The notes under the pieces: model-generated
Databases searched by the model: none
Seen by the model: only the letters and a program-made list of their open reading frames with translations
Told to the model about the DNA's origin: nothing
Assembly: GCA_036399055.1 (NCBI GenBank)
Contig: DASWNX010000039.1
Span: 1 to 64,000, forward strand
Reading direction: 5' to 3'
DNA: 64,000 nt
Source: Jatrophihabitans sp.
Lineage (GTDB): Bacteria > Actinomycetota > Actinomycetes > Mycobacteriales > Jatrophihabitantaceae
Made by a program: the position numbers and the translations under genes
In this document: in pieces, positions 27,901 through 36,579 of the stretch
Layout of the letters: the number at the start of each line of letters is the position of its first letter
Numbering within the stretch: position 1 is the stretch's first letter

Positions 27901-30900
27901 CTGGTCAGCGCCGTCGCGACGTACACCGCAGACGCCGGGTCGCCGGCCGACCAGCCGCTGCCCGCCGGCTTCACCTTCGACCCCGCCGCGCCGAGCATCC
28001 GTTGGCCGGCCAGCTATGACAACAGCACCGGCGCCGACCACCTGTTCGCCCTGACGATCACCGCCCGCCTGGCTTCGGTGGCGGCGAACCAGCATGGGGT
28101 GAGCCGTACCAGCACCGCCGCGTTCAGCAGCGCCACCGCGGTCACCGGTGGCGCCCTGCTGCCGGCCCGGACGGCGGCCTCCAGCGTCACCGACGTGGAG
28201 CCCCTGCCCTCGCTGACCAAGACCAATGACGCCGGCGCCGGCGTGGCCGGCGGCCAGAGCGTCTCCTATCTGGTGAAGGCGGCCAACGCCGCCGGCCGGC
28301 CGGCGCTGCACGACAGCTGGGTGGCCGACTGCCTCCCGCCGGGCCTGACCTTCACCGGCTACGCCACGCCGCCTGCCGGGGTGAGCGCCGCCGCGGCCAC
28401 CGCGGGGGACGGCAGCAACGGCTGCCCCCCGGGCACGACCCTGCTCAGCTGGAACGTCGGCGACCTGGCCGGCGGCTCGTCGCGCAGCCTGGCCTACAAC
28501 GTCACCGTCGACCCGTCGGCGTCGGGCAAGGCCAGTTATCCCAACCTCGCCGCGCTCACCGGCAACAGCCTGACCGGCGTCCGCACCTCGCCTGCCCAGC
28601 AGGGCAACCCGGCCGGCCGGCAGTACAGCGCCGGCGCCACCAGCACGGTCCTGGTCGTCGGCGCCACCGCGCTGACGTCGGTCGCGCCGGCCTCGGCCAC
28701 GGTCGGCGGCGTCGTGAACTACACCACCTCGGCGGTGCTGCCGGCTGGAGTGAACTTCTACAACCTGTCGCTGATCGACCAGCTGCCGGCCGGCATCGAC
28801 CCCAGTTCGGTGACGCAGGCTGCGATCAGCTGCGCCTACGCAGACAGCTCGCCGTGCACTCCTGACACCGCCGTCCGGCTGTCCTCGGCCGCCGGAGCGG
28901 GCGCCGCCACCCTGATCGGCTGGCTGCTCGGCGACGTGCCCACCGCCAGCCAGACCAGGACGGTCAGCGTCCAGTACTCGGCGCGCGTCGCCGACATCGC
29001 CGGCGTCAGCGCCGGCTCGGTGCTGCCCAACTCCGCGCGCGTCGGCTGGGACAACGCCGCCCGGACGCCTCCGGCCGGGGCAGGCGCGGCCTACGAGCAG
29101 TCGAGCCCGAGCGCGGCCGCGGCTGTCACGGTGCTCGAGCCGGGACTGTCGGTGGCCAAGGCAGTAAGCAGGCTGCATCCCGAACCCGGCCAGAGCTTCG
29201 GCTACACCGTCACGGTCAGCAACCGCAACACCGCTGCCACGAGCGCCGCCCACAACATCACGGTCACCGACACGGTGCCGGCCGGTGTCGTCGTCGACCC
29301 GGCCAGCGTCTCCGGCGGCGGCAGCGTCAGCGGCGCGCACCCCACCACTGGCGGTGGGGTGCTGTCCTGGACCCTGCCGGGCCCGCTCGCCAAGGGCGCC
29401 TCGCTGCCGGGACTCAGCTACACCGCCACCCTGGCTCCGTCGGGCTCGGTGACGGCCGCGGCGCTGGTCAACACCGCGCGGATCACCGGCTATGACTCGT
29501 TGCCGGTCGGCGGCCGGCACTACACCGGGCCGAGCGCGACCGCCACGATCACCGCGTACTTCCCCAGGGTGACGACCACCAAGTCGACGCCGGCCACCAG
29601 CACCGCCTACATCGGCGAGTCGTTCAGCTGGCTGGTGACGGTGCGCAACACCGGCTCAGGAGTGGCCTACCAGGTCGCCAGCACCGACACGTTGCCGCCG
29701 AACTGGAGCTATGACGCCGGCAGCGCGCGGGTGTCGGTCGCAGGCGGTCCCGCCACCGCGGTCGAGCCGGCGGTGGTCAGCGCCGGCGCGGTTCAGACAC
29801 TGAGCTGGACCGGCTTGGGCGCCCTCAACCCGACAGCGGCGCTGACCATCGCGTTCACCGCGACACCCCAGCCTGGCGTGAGCGGGTCACCCGGCGTGGG
29901 CCTGACCGTCAACCACACCAACTCGGCCTCCTCCAGCGCGCAGGACGCCACCGGCGCCAGCGCCAACGGCGCCGGCGGCTACACCGCCGGCCCGGGCAGC
30001 GCCGCGGCGCGCATCGCCTCCGCCGACCTGAGCCTGACCAAGGCGGTCGGAGCGGCGCCGGTCGCCGGCGGCAGCGGCAGCTGGGTGCTCACGGTGCGCA
30101 ATAACGGGCCGAACCCGGCCACCGGTCCGTTCACCGTCGTCGACCAGTTCAGCAACCCCTCGCCCAGCGCGGTGAGCTCGATCAGCGCCTCGGGCGCCGG
30201 CTGGTCCTGCAGCACCGCCTCGCCGATCAGCTGCCAGCGCACCGCGGCCGGCGACACCCTGGCCAGCGGCGCGTCCTTCCCGGCCATCACGATCGGCTAC
30301 TCGGTGGATCCCTCGGCGCCTGAGGGCAGCACGCTGTCCAGCGTCGCGACCGTCAGCGCGCGAACCCAGGACCCCGCCACCGCCAACAACAGCGCCAACG
30401 CCGTCGCGACCGTGCGCGCCCGCGCGGACCTGGCGGTCACCGTCGGCCTCGCCTCGCCCCAGCTGATCGCCGGAGCGCCAGCCAGCTACCAGGTGGCCGT
30501 CACCAACTCCGGTCCTTCCAACGCGGTCGGCCCGATCAGCGTCGACGCCTCGCTGCCGGCGGGCAGCAGCTTCGTGTCGGCCTCCGGCGCCGGCTGGAGC
30601 TGCGACCCGATCGCGGCTGGAACCACTGGCGCCGTCCTGCACTGCACGATGCCCGGCCCGCTCAGCGTCGGCGCGGCGCCGGCCGCCGTGTCGGTGACGG
30701 TGGCCATCGCCTCCTCCCAGACCGGGCCGGTCACCGCCACAGCCAGCGTGGCAGCGCCCACCGCCGACCCCACTCCCGCCAACAACTTCGACGTCCAGAC
30801 CGACACGCCGTCGCTGCGCGCCGACCTGGTGATTCAGAAGCTGCACCTGACCGACCCGTTCGTCGCCGGCGGCCGGGCCGACTACCAGATCCAGGTGCGC

Positions 30901-33720
30901 AACGCCGGTGAGTCCGACGCGAGCGGGGTCGCAGTCAGCGACACCTTGCCGGCCGGGCTGAGCTATCACTCCTTCGACTCCACTGACCCGAACTGGACCT
31001 GCTCGGCGGCCGGGCAGCAGGTCAGTTGCGGTTACTCGGCATCGCTCGTGGCCGGCGCCGGCTCATCGTTCACCCTGTCGGTCAACCTGGCGGCCGGCTT
31101 CGTGGGCCCGGCCTCCAACACCGCGACGGTGTCGGCCAGCACCCCTGACCCGGTGCCTGCAAACAACAGCGATGTCGATGACTCCTCGGTGTCCCAGGTC
31201 GCCGACCTCTCGATCGCGGCCTCGCACACCGGCAGCGCGATCGCCGGCAACCTGCTGACCTTCGAGCTGGCAGTCCACAACGCCGGGCCCTCCGACATCA
31301 CCGGCCCGGTCACGGTGCTCGACTCGCTGCCGGCCGGCATGAGCTTTGACTCCGCCACCGGCGCCGGCTGGAGCTGTGACTACGCCAGCGGCGCCAGGGT
31401 GCTCAGCTGCGTCCTGGCAGCCGGCCTGGCTGCCGGCGCCGGGGCCGGCAGGCTCGACGTCGTGGTGCGCCTGAGCCCCGACACCGGACCGGCCACCATC
31501 GCCAACACCGCGACGGTGAGCAGCGGCGCCGCCGACTCCGACCTGGCCGACAACGCCGACACCGACCAGGTCGGAGTGCTCACCAGCGCGGCGCTGAGCC
31601 TGACCAAGACCCTGAGCACGCCAACGCCGGTGCTGGCCGGCGCCACCGCCAGCTTCGTGCTCTCGGCCAGCAACGCCGGTCCCAGCGATGCCGTCACCGT
31701 CACCGTCACCGACACGCTGCCGGCCCAGCTGAGCTTCCGGTCCTACACCGGCAGCGGCTGGGCCTGCTCGGTGGCCGGGCAGTCGGTGGTATGCGCGCGT
31801 GATCGGCTGGCCGCCGGCGCCACGGCGCCGGACCTGGTGCTGAACACGCAGGTCTCGGCGTCGACGCCGGTGACCCTGCCGGCCGGGGCCGCGACCCTGG
31901 TCAACAATGCCGGCATCGAATCCAGCACGGCAGGCAGCCGGACGAACCCGTCACCGGTGCCGGTCGCGGTGCGAGCCCAGGCCGAGCTGGCGCTGGTGGT
32001 CGCGCCGACCCGCCCGCAGGCCGACGCCGGTGAGAGCCTGGGCTGGCAGCTGACGGTGAGCAACACCGGTCCCAGTGACGCAGCCGGGCCCATCACCGTC
32101 ACCGACACGCTGCCCAGCTACCAGAGTTATCTGTCGGCCAGCGGTGGCTGGGACTGCTCAGCCGACGCGGCTCCGGCGCCGCCGTCAGCGACGGCGCGCC
32201 AGACGGTGACCTGCGCTTTGGACCAGTCGCTGGCCGTCGGTGAGACAGCGCCGGTGCTGCAGCTGCAGGTGCAGCTCGATCCGCTGAGCCCAGCAGGCGC
32301 CGAGACCAACCAGGCGCTCGCCAGCTCGCCCACCCCGGGCACGCCCGCCAGCGGCTCGGCCACGGTGGTGGTCGGAAAGCTGGCTGACCTCAGCTTGGCG
32401 ATGCTGCACACCGGCAACGGGCGGGTCGGTGAGCCCATGGACTTCACCCTGCGAGTGCGCAACGCCGGGCCCTCGACTGCCGGTCAACTCACGATCAGCA
32501 ACCCGTTGCCGGCCGGCCTGAGCTTCGTCTCGGGCGCCGGCAGCGGCTGGACCTGCGCCGCCGACGCCGACCAGCTGGTCAGCTGCGCGCTCAGCGATCC
32601 GGTGGCTGCCGGCGCGGACAGCGCCGCCCTGACCCTGCGCGTGCTGGTCGGCGCGGCGGCTTATCCCAGCGTGGCCAACCCTGCCACGGTGAGCTCGGGC
32701 GATCCGGCGCTCACCGGCAGCGCCGACGCCACCGACCAGCTCGCGGTGGACCCGGCAGCCCAACTCGGGATCACCCTCAAGCACCAGGGTGATCTGGCGG
32801 TGGGGCGGTCAGCGAGCTATCTGATCACCGTCACCAACTCCGGCCCGACCGCCAGCCCTGGACCGATCCGAGTGTCTGACACCTTGCCGGACGGCCTCAG
32901 CTACCGCTCGGCCGCCGGAGCGGGCTGGAGCTGTGTGGTCAGCGGCCAGCAGTTGACCTGCGATCACGACGGGGCGCTGCCGGTGGCCGGGACCACCAGC
33001 ATCACGGTGACCGTCGCGGTGACGGCCCGCGCCTACCCGGAGGTGACCAGCGCCGCCACCGTCACCGGTCCGGGCTCGTCGCCGGCGACCGGTTCGGACA
33101 CCGCGCCGGTGCAGCCGTCGGTGGCGCTCAGGTTGGGCAAGTCGCTGATCTCCTACGTCAACGGCGTGGCCAGCTACCGGCTGACGGTGACCAACCAGGG
33201 CCAGAACGCCACGGTGGCGCCGGTGATCGTCACCGATCCGCTGCCGACCGGCCTGAGCTACGCCTCGGCCACGGGCGACGGCTGGCTCTGCACCCGGGCC
33301 GGGACGGTGCTGCGCTGCGCGCACCAGGCTTCTCTGCCGATCGGGCCCGCGTCGCCGATCACCTTGGTGACGCTGGTTTCGGCAGCGCCGGCAACAGTGA
33401 TCCGCAACGTCGCCACCGTCACCGGTGGTGGGGGCCAGAGCTCGAGCACCGTCGTCGCGAGCGACGCGGCCATCCTGACGGTGAGCCTGTCCGGCTCGGG
33501 ATCGTCTGGTTCGGGATCGGCTGGCTCCGGGCCGTCTGGTTCGGGACCGTCTGGCTCGGGGCCGTCTGGTTCGGGACCGTCCGGCGCCGGGCCGTCTGGC
33601 TCGGGCGCGGGATCGCTGCCCCGCACCGGGCGCGAGCTGGGCCAGCCGGTCGCGCTGGCGCTGCTGTTGCTGCTGGCGGGTCTGGGCCTGCGGCTGTCCG
33701 GCCGTCGACGCACCGGATGA
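24967..33720 (+). CDS. Giant DUF11-repeat, LPxTG-anchored cell-surface protein
   Basis: A 2917-aa secreted protein. The signal peptide spans about residues 1-40 (basic MKWRSPARR, then ALVTACVVASLSTSML, and an ASA|AS-type cleavage site). By eye I count about 19 DUF11-like beta-sandwich repeats. The first ten are long and variable. The last nine, from about residue 1687, are short (about 115-130 aa) with the pattern DLSL...N.GPS...V.DTLP.GLSF.SA.GAGWSC...C. A Gly-Ser-Pro linker is followed by LPRTG, a hydrophobic span and an RRR tail: a sortase wall-anchor signal. Likely an adhesin or stalk. No sortase is in the window. It ends 7 bp before the convergent dehydrogenase gene. The ATG at 24967 is the first in a plausible signal peptide; one at 24988 is an alternative. 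Confidence 0.93.
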   Translation: MSWKRCVMKWRSPARRATALVTACVVASLSTSMLQAPRASAASPAITASLQAPATVLAGKPVSFTLTAANPSAAGAQPEYNTSFRDLLPPGLTYQPGSTTPADLGEPTVLTDPGNGRQTLIWSDVFDLAIGSSASLSFSATASLPVGSTANNVITAYASTEPRYVAHFTAAGLPIADSRIQPAASNQGSTVITALQLSKTESSPAAKLLRGAHQHSTVYTLRLGNSSQAATTGVTVLDYLPAAQEFLGCGQLDNTAGATVEYPGAARLSTTPAVGTDCLAPTSVDTVLNPPANGTVSYPPGVYTKLTWTLGTLAAGQVSTIRYAAAVALRQNALFASGPSPASLGQAANLDNNTGASTRQLNDAAPLVNYAHAEGSYTGAAIGGAASVSDTSHQVSVHDLRIQKSVTPSEFVAGGLAGYTLRLDSGEYTDASAIVITDVLPNGTCPLDENGNHAAGAPADCAPGAGFAPSLPYQSVSQNPDGSFTVVFQPVAVPRNGSLSITYAARNRASYTGGPLAGLPPAAGDSFTNTATGQGTSTPAPGTGVTADQPVRDASSATQTSSTSTLSASVAARTTPMDCSAPGLSYGAGNPVFAKGDRICFQLRVGLSAVNQTRNAVLTDFLPVDTAYEDGSVSYPAANTVDPAQISFDAAAAASGALSWRLGTTQADGSTTVAAGKVFVVRFSVLVTAPAPGPAPDKLGNIAKLRSTDSAGKASSLRAGADFQIAAAPPVAIAKGVASLNGAVPAPGPNADHVLVRQGDSVVFEIEVDNTGSAATSNAVAVDDLRLWDVLPAGLRCAQLSAVSDAGVCTDPAAPGHPAFTGDSSLSALVWSGAALPAGARKSYRYTVTIPAGVSVSTVFDNTAAVRSYSAGTDLPGAGTGSATFYPSANIESTVLPGQYDAPAARDTSDVYLRNVTVSSGVSSAVAETGNIGAEPSPAGSTQATIGEQLSWTVTARVPAGSSVYNAFLSSPLPAGLSLVSAVATYTADAGSPADQPLPAGFTFDPAAPSIRWPASYDNSTGADHLFALTITARLASVAANQHGVSRTSTAAFSSATAVTGGALLPARTAASSVTDVEPLPSLTKTNDAGAGVAGGQSVSYLVKAANAAGRPALHDSWVADCLPPGLTFTGYATPPAGVSAAAATAGDGSNGCPPGTTLLSWNVGDLAGGSSRSLAYNVTVDPSASGKASYPNLAALTGNSLTGVRTSPAQQGNPAGRQYSAGATSTVLVVGATALTSVAPASATVGGVVNYTTSAVLPAGVNFYNLSLIDQLPAGIDPSSVTQAAISCAYADSSPCTPDTAVRLSSAAGAGAATLIGWLLGDVPTASQTRTVSVQYSARVADIAGVSAGSVLPNSARVGWDNAARTPPAGAGAAYEQSSPSAAAAVTVLEPGLSVAKAVSRLHPEPGQSFGYTVTVSNRNTAATSAAHNITVTDTVPAGVVVDPASVSGGGSVSGAHPTTGGGVLSWTLPGPLAKGASLPGLSYTATLAPSGSVTAAALVNTARITGYDSLPVGGRHYTGPSATATITAYFPRVTTTKSTPATSTAYIGESFSWLVTVRNTGSGVAYQVASTDTLPPNWSYDAGSARVSVAGGPATAVEPAVVSAGAVQTLSWTGLGALNPTAALTIAFTATPQPGVSGSPGVGLTVNHTNSASSSAQDATGASANGAGGYTAGPGSAAARIASADLSLTKAVGAAPVAGGSGSWVLTVRNNGPNPATGPFTVVDQFSNPSPSAVSSISASGAGWSCSTASPISCQRTAAGDTLASGASFPAITIGYSVDPSAPEGSTLSSVATVSARTQDPATANNSANAVATVRARADLAVTVGLASPQLIAGAPASYQVAVTNSGPSNAVGPISVDASLPAGSSFVSASGAGWSCDPIAAGTTGAVLHCTMPGPLSVGAAPAAVSVTVAIASSQTGPVTATASVAAPTADPTPANNFDVQTDTPSLRADLVIQKLHLTDPFVAGGRADYQIQVRNAGESDASGVAVSDTLPAGLSYHSFDSTDPNWTCSAAGQQVSCGYSASLVAGAGSSFTLSVNLAAGFVGPASNTATVSASTPDPVPANNSDVDDSSVSQVADLSIAASHTGSAIAGNLLTFELAVHNAGPSDITGPVTVLDSLPAGMSFDSATGAGWSCDYASGARVLSCVLAAGLAAGAGAGRLDVVVRLSPDTGPATIANTATVSSGAADSDLADNADTDQVGVLTSAALSLTKTLSTPTPVLAGATASFVLSASNAGPSDAVTVTVTDTLPAQLSFRSYTGSGWACSVAGQSVVCARDRLAAGATAPDLVLNTQVSASTPVTLPAGAATLVNNAGIESSTAGSRTNPSPVPVAVRAQAELALVVAPTRPQADAGESLGWQLTVSNTGPSDAAGPITVTDTLPSYQSYLSASGGWDCSADAAPAPPSATARQTVTCALDQSLAVGETAPVLQLQVQLDPLSPAGAETNQALASSPTPGTPASGSATVVVGKLADLSLAMLHTGNGRVGEPMDFTLRVRNAGPSTAGQLTISNPLPAGLSFVSGAGSGWTCAADADQLVSCALSDPVAAGADSAALTLRVLVGAAAYPSVANPATVSSGDPALTGSADATDQLAVDPAAQLGITLKHQGDLAVGRSASYLITVTNSGPTASPGPIRVSDTLPDGLSYRSAAGAGWSCVVSGQQLTCDHDGALPVAGTTSITVTVAVTARAYPEVTSAATVTGPGSSPATGSDTAPVQPSVALRLGKSLISYVNGVASYRLTVTNQGQNATVAPVIVTDPLPTGLSYASATGDGWLCTRAGTVLRCAHQASLPIGPASPITLVTLVSAAPATVIRNVATVTGGGGQSSSTVVASDAAILTVSLSGSGSSGSGSAGSGPSGSGPSGSGPSGSGPSGAGPSGSGAGSLPRTGRELGQPVALALLLLLAGLGLRLSGRRRTG

Positions 33721-33727
33721 GACCGGC

Positions 33728-34903
33728 TCACTGACCGGGTTCGAACACCGCCCGGACACAGCCGTCCTTGTGGTTCTTGAACAGGTCGTAGCCGTGCGCG
33801 GCCTTGGCCAGCGGCATCACGTGGGTGGCCAGGTGCCGGGTCTGCAACTCACCGCGTGCCATCCGCTGCAACAGCATCGGGATGTAGCGGTGACCGTGCT
33901 GCTGCGCGCTGCGCAGGGTCAGGCCCTTGTTCATGATCGCGCCCAACGGGAACTTGTCGACCACGCCGCCGAACACGCCCAGCACGAAGACGCTGCCCCC
34001 TTTTCGGCATGTGAAGATCGCCTCGCGCAGCGCGAGCGGCCGGTCGGTGCCCAGCCGCCGTTGCTGTTTGAACTGGTCATAGCCGTACAGCGGTGACGGG
34101 CTGCCCGAGACCATTCCGACCGCCTCGATGCAGACGTCGGGGCCGCGGCCGCCGGTTCGCTCACGCAGCTCGGCAGAGACGTCACTGGTGCGGTAGTCGA
34201 TGAGCTGCGTGCCGGGCTGGGCGCCCGCCTGGCCCAGCCGCTCGGGGACGCCGTCGATGACGATGACCTCGGCCGCGCCGAGCGAGGTCGCGGCCTGGGC
34301 GGCGAGTTGTCCCACCGCCCCGGCGCCCCAGACCGCCACCACATCGCCGGGTTGGACGCCGCCGAGGTCAGCGCCCATCCAGCCGGTGGGCGCGGCGTCG
34401 GATGCGAACAGCGCGGTCAGGTCATCGACCTCGTCCGGAATCAGGAACATCCCCTGATCGGCGTAGGGGACCCGGATGTAGTCGGCGTGGCTGCCGGCGA
34501 AGCCGCCGAGAGCGTGCGAGTAGCCGTAGCAGCCGCCGGTGGCGTGGCCCCACAAGCTCTCAGAAACCGCTGGATTCGGATTTCCGTTGTCACACAGGGA
34601 GAAAAGCTGATGACGGCAGTACCAGCAGTGCCCGCAGCTGATGAACGAGCAGACCACCACCCGGTCCCCGACATGGCGGCGGGTCACGGCTGAGCCGACC
34701 TCGACCACCTCGCCCATGAACTCGTGACCTAGCACGTCGCCGGGGCGCATCGTGGGCAGGTAGCCGCCCAGCACATGCAGGTCCGAACCGCAGACCGAGC
34801 TCAACCGCACCTTGACGATGGCGTCGTGAGCGTTGAGCAGCCGCGGATCGGGAACCGTCTCGACCGACAACTCATCGACGCCCGACCAGCACAACGCCTT
34901 CAC
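33728..34903 (-). CDS. Zinc-dependent alcohol/formaldehyde-dehydrogenase-like enzyme
   Basis: A 391-aa medium-chain dehydrogenase. The catalytic-zinc ligands appear in VCGSDLHVLGG and GHEFMGEVVEVG. The structural-zinc loop is CGHCWYCRHQLFSLCDN, with four Cys. The NAD-binding fold is VVAVWGAGAVGQLAAQAA. The length and the insert after the structural-zinc loop resemble glutathione-independent formaldehyde dehydrogenases and related threonine-dehydrogenase-like proteins. The stop of the upstream 163-aa gene overlaps its ATG by 4 bp, so they form a two-gene operon. A general metabolic or detoxifying role is likely; a tie to the enediyne is not evident. Confidence 0.92.
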   Translation of the reverse strand: MKALCWSGVDELSVETVPDPRLLNAHDAIVKVRLSSVCGSDLHVLGGYLPTMRPGDVLGHEFMGEVVEVGSAVTRRHVGDRVVVCSFISCGHCWYCRHQLFSLCDNGNPNPAVSESLWGHATGGCYGYSHALGGFAGSHADYIRVPYADQGMFLIPDEVDDLTALFASDAAPTGWMGADLGGVQPGDVVAVWGAGAVGQLAAQAATSLGAAEVIVIDGVPERLGQAGAQPGTQLIDYRTSDVSAELRERTGGRGPDVCIEAVGMVSGSPSPLYGYDQFKQQRRLGTDRPLALREAIFTCRKGGSVFVLGVFGGVVDKFPLGAIMNKGLTLRSAQQHGHRYIPMLLQRMARGELQTRHLATHVMPLAKAAHGYDLFKNHKDGCVRAVFEPGQ

Positions 34904-35391
34904 AGCACGCCTTCCTGATCGGTGTCACCGGTCATCAGATCCACCAGCAGGCCCGCAGCCGGCTGTCTCCGTTTGCCGGCCGGCTGCGGTTCGATGGCCA
35001 GCACCTCACCGACCTCGACGAGTTGCTTGGCGTGCAGCAGCGCGTTGCGGATCTGGCGGTGCGGGTCTTCGCCCTTCCACATCGTCGAGTCGGGTTTGGG
35101 GCCCGGTCTGGTACGCGCTGAGAGTCGGGTGCCGCGGTCGCCCGGCGCCGGGGCAAACCTGGTCTCGATCAGCCCAGCCAGCTTGGCCAGCGGCTCGGGC
35201 AACCGGCCCTGCGGGGCAATGGCTTCCGGCGTTGCCAGAATTGTGACGCTCTGCCATTGAGAGGGGTCTGACAGCGTTTCCTCGTCAACCCATCCAGACG
35301 CCTCAACCCGCTCAGACAGCCGGCGCCGGAGCGCCTTGGCCGAAGAGGCGCCGCAGGACCGGAGCAAGGCGGGGAATCTGAATACCTTCAT
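34900..35391 (-). CDS. Hypothetical protein co-translated with dehydrogenase
   Basis: A 163-aa protein I do not recognise. It begins MKVFRFPALLRS, has a basic helix (KALRRRLSERVEASGW) and ends in an acidic tail. The middle contains ETRFAPAPGDRGTRLSAR and QIRNALLHAKQLVEVGEVL, the latter reminiscent of the end of an SRPBCC/cyclase-type domain. The ATG at 35391 has AGGAG 8 nt upstream. Its stop overlaps the dehydrogenase start by 4 bp, so the two probably act in one process. No signal peptide or membrane span. Confidence 0.75.
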   Translation of the reverse strand: MKVFRFPALLRSCGASSAKALRRRLSERVEASGWVDEETLSDPSQWQSVTILATPEAIAPQGRLPEPLAKLAGLIETRFAPAPGDRGTRLSARTRPGPKPDSTMWKGEDPHRQIRNALLHAKQLVEVGEVLAIEPQPAGKRRQPAAGLLVDLMTGDTDQEGVL

Positions 35392-35801
35392 TTTGGGACT
35401 CCTGGCCGACCGCCGCACGGCCGACGCCTGATGCGCCGAGCTTTACAGGCGCGCTTCACGCTGTGCGCCGCGCCCCGGTCCCAGCTACGCGACACCAGGA
35501 GTCTTCGCGTCCGGCCCTGCGCAGTCAAGGCGGCTTGGTCGCCACCACACCCCGTCCTTGCCGCCGTCGAACCGATAAGTGTCACCCTCGCCCTCCCTGC
35601 CGTGTCGCGGGTGTGAACCGGCGCTGCCCCGACTTCGCGCCCGCACGCCGGTCCTCGTGCCGGCGACGCCTTGCGGGTCGAAGGGGGATGACCCCCAGCG
35701 AGTCGCTGCCTGGGGGAAGAAATATGCCACGTGCACCGGGGTTTGTGCCCGTCACCTCCTGAAAGCCGCAACCGCTTCGCCCGGCCCACGGGTAGCCCAC
35801 T
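35392..35801. other. Divergent intergenic region without a gene
   Basis: About 410 bp between the start of the 163-aa gene (minus) and the promoter of the uracil-DNA glycosylase gene (plus). Short open frames on both strands overlap and lack ribosome sites or domains. It should hold the promoter of the dehydrogenase operon; no convincing box was identified by eye. Confidence 0.5.
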
Positions 35802-35813
35802 TATGATCGATCG
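35802..35813 (+). promoter_or_regulatory. -10 box implying a leaderless transcript
   Basis: TATGAT at 35802-35807 is a near-consensus -10 element, placed 6 nt before the ATG at 35814. Transcription starting the usual distance downstream would begin at or next to that ATG. No Shine-Dalgarno sequence is present, which agrees with leaderless initiation. The -35 region is weak. Confidence 0.6.
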
Positions 35814-36572
35814 ATGACAAGCCGAGGCCCGACGCAGGTCGCGTCCTTGGCCGAACTCGATGCCGCGGTCGCCGATTGCCGGGCCTGCCCGCGGCTGGTC
35901 TCCTGGCGCGAGGAGGTGGCGCAGGTCAAGCGCGCCGCCTTCCGGGACTGGGACTACTGGGGCCGTCCGGTGCCCGGCTTCGGGCCGGCGGACGCCGCGA
36001 TGGGGATCGTCGGGTTGGCCCCGGCCGCGCACGGAGGCAACCGGACCGGCCGGATGTTCACCGGTGACCGTTCCGGTGACGTGCTCTACGCCGCGCTGCA
36101 CGCGGTGGGCCTGGCCTCGCAGCCGACTTCGGTGTCAGCCGGTGACGGCATGCGCCTGTCAGGCGTGCGGATCACCGCTCCGGTTCACTGCGCGCCGCCG
36201 GATAACCGGCCCACCCCAGCCGAGCGGGACACCTGCCGGTCGTGGCTGCTGCGCGAGCTCCAGCTGCTGCGGCCGACGCTGCGCACGGTGGTGGTGCTGG
36301 GCGGTTTCGGCTGGCAGGCCCTGCTTCCGGTGCTGGCGGCGTCGTCCTGGCGGCTGCCCCGTCCGCTGCCGGCGTTCGGCCACGGCGTCATGGTGCGGCT
36401 ACCGGCGGCCGACGGCGGGCCGGAGCTGAGCCTGTTCGGTTGCTACCACGTCAGCCAGCAGAACACCTTCACCGGACGGTTGACTCCGGCGATGCTGCGA
36501 GAGGTGTTGGCTGCCGCCGGGGCCGCGGCGGGACTGCTGCCCTCGGGAGCCGGTCCAGAGCCCGGAAGGTGA
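35814..36572 (+). CDS. udgB: Uracil-DNA glycosylase, type 5 (UdgB)
   Basis: A 252-aa family 5 uracil-DNA glycosylase, which removes uracil and related deaminated bases to start base-excision repair. The motif [19 protein letters not shown] and the C-terminal [12 protein letters not shown] are diagnostic. CRACPRL near residue 24, together with later Cys residues, fits the iron-sulfur cluster seen in this family. The start is the first ATG after a -10 box, with no ribosome site. The stop is 7 bp before the YihY gene. Confidence 0.93.
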   Translation: MTSRGPTQVASLAELDAAVADCRACPRLVSWREEVAQVKRAAFRDWDYWGRPVPGFGPADAAMGIVGLAPAAHGGNRTGRMFTGDRSGDVLYAALHAVGLASQPTSVSAGDGMRLSGVRITAPVHCAPPDNRPTPAERDTCRSWLLRELQLLRPTLRTVVVLGGFGWQALLPVLAASSWRLPRPLPAFGHGVMVRLPAADGGPELSLFGCYHVSQQNTFTGRLTPAMLREVLAAAGAAAGLLPSGAGPEPGR

Positions 36573-36579
36573 GCCGAAG

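Noticed and set aside
24970-33759. Many long minus-strand open frames opposite the DUF11 gene (for example 27898-29520)
   Set aside because: They are mirror frames of a GC-rich repetitive coding sequence, rich in Arg/Gly/Ala with no domains, while the plus frame has a signal peptide, repeats and a wall anchor.
35388-36101. Minus-strand frame of 237 codons
   Set aside because: It runs antisense through udgB, has no domain and no ribosome site, and its composition is that of a shadow frame.
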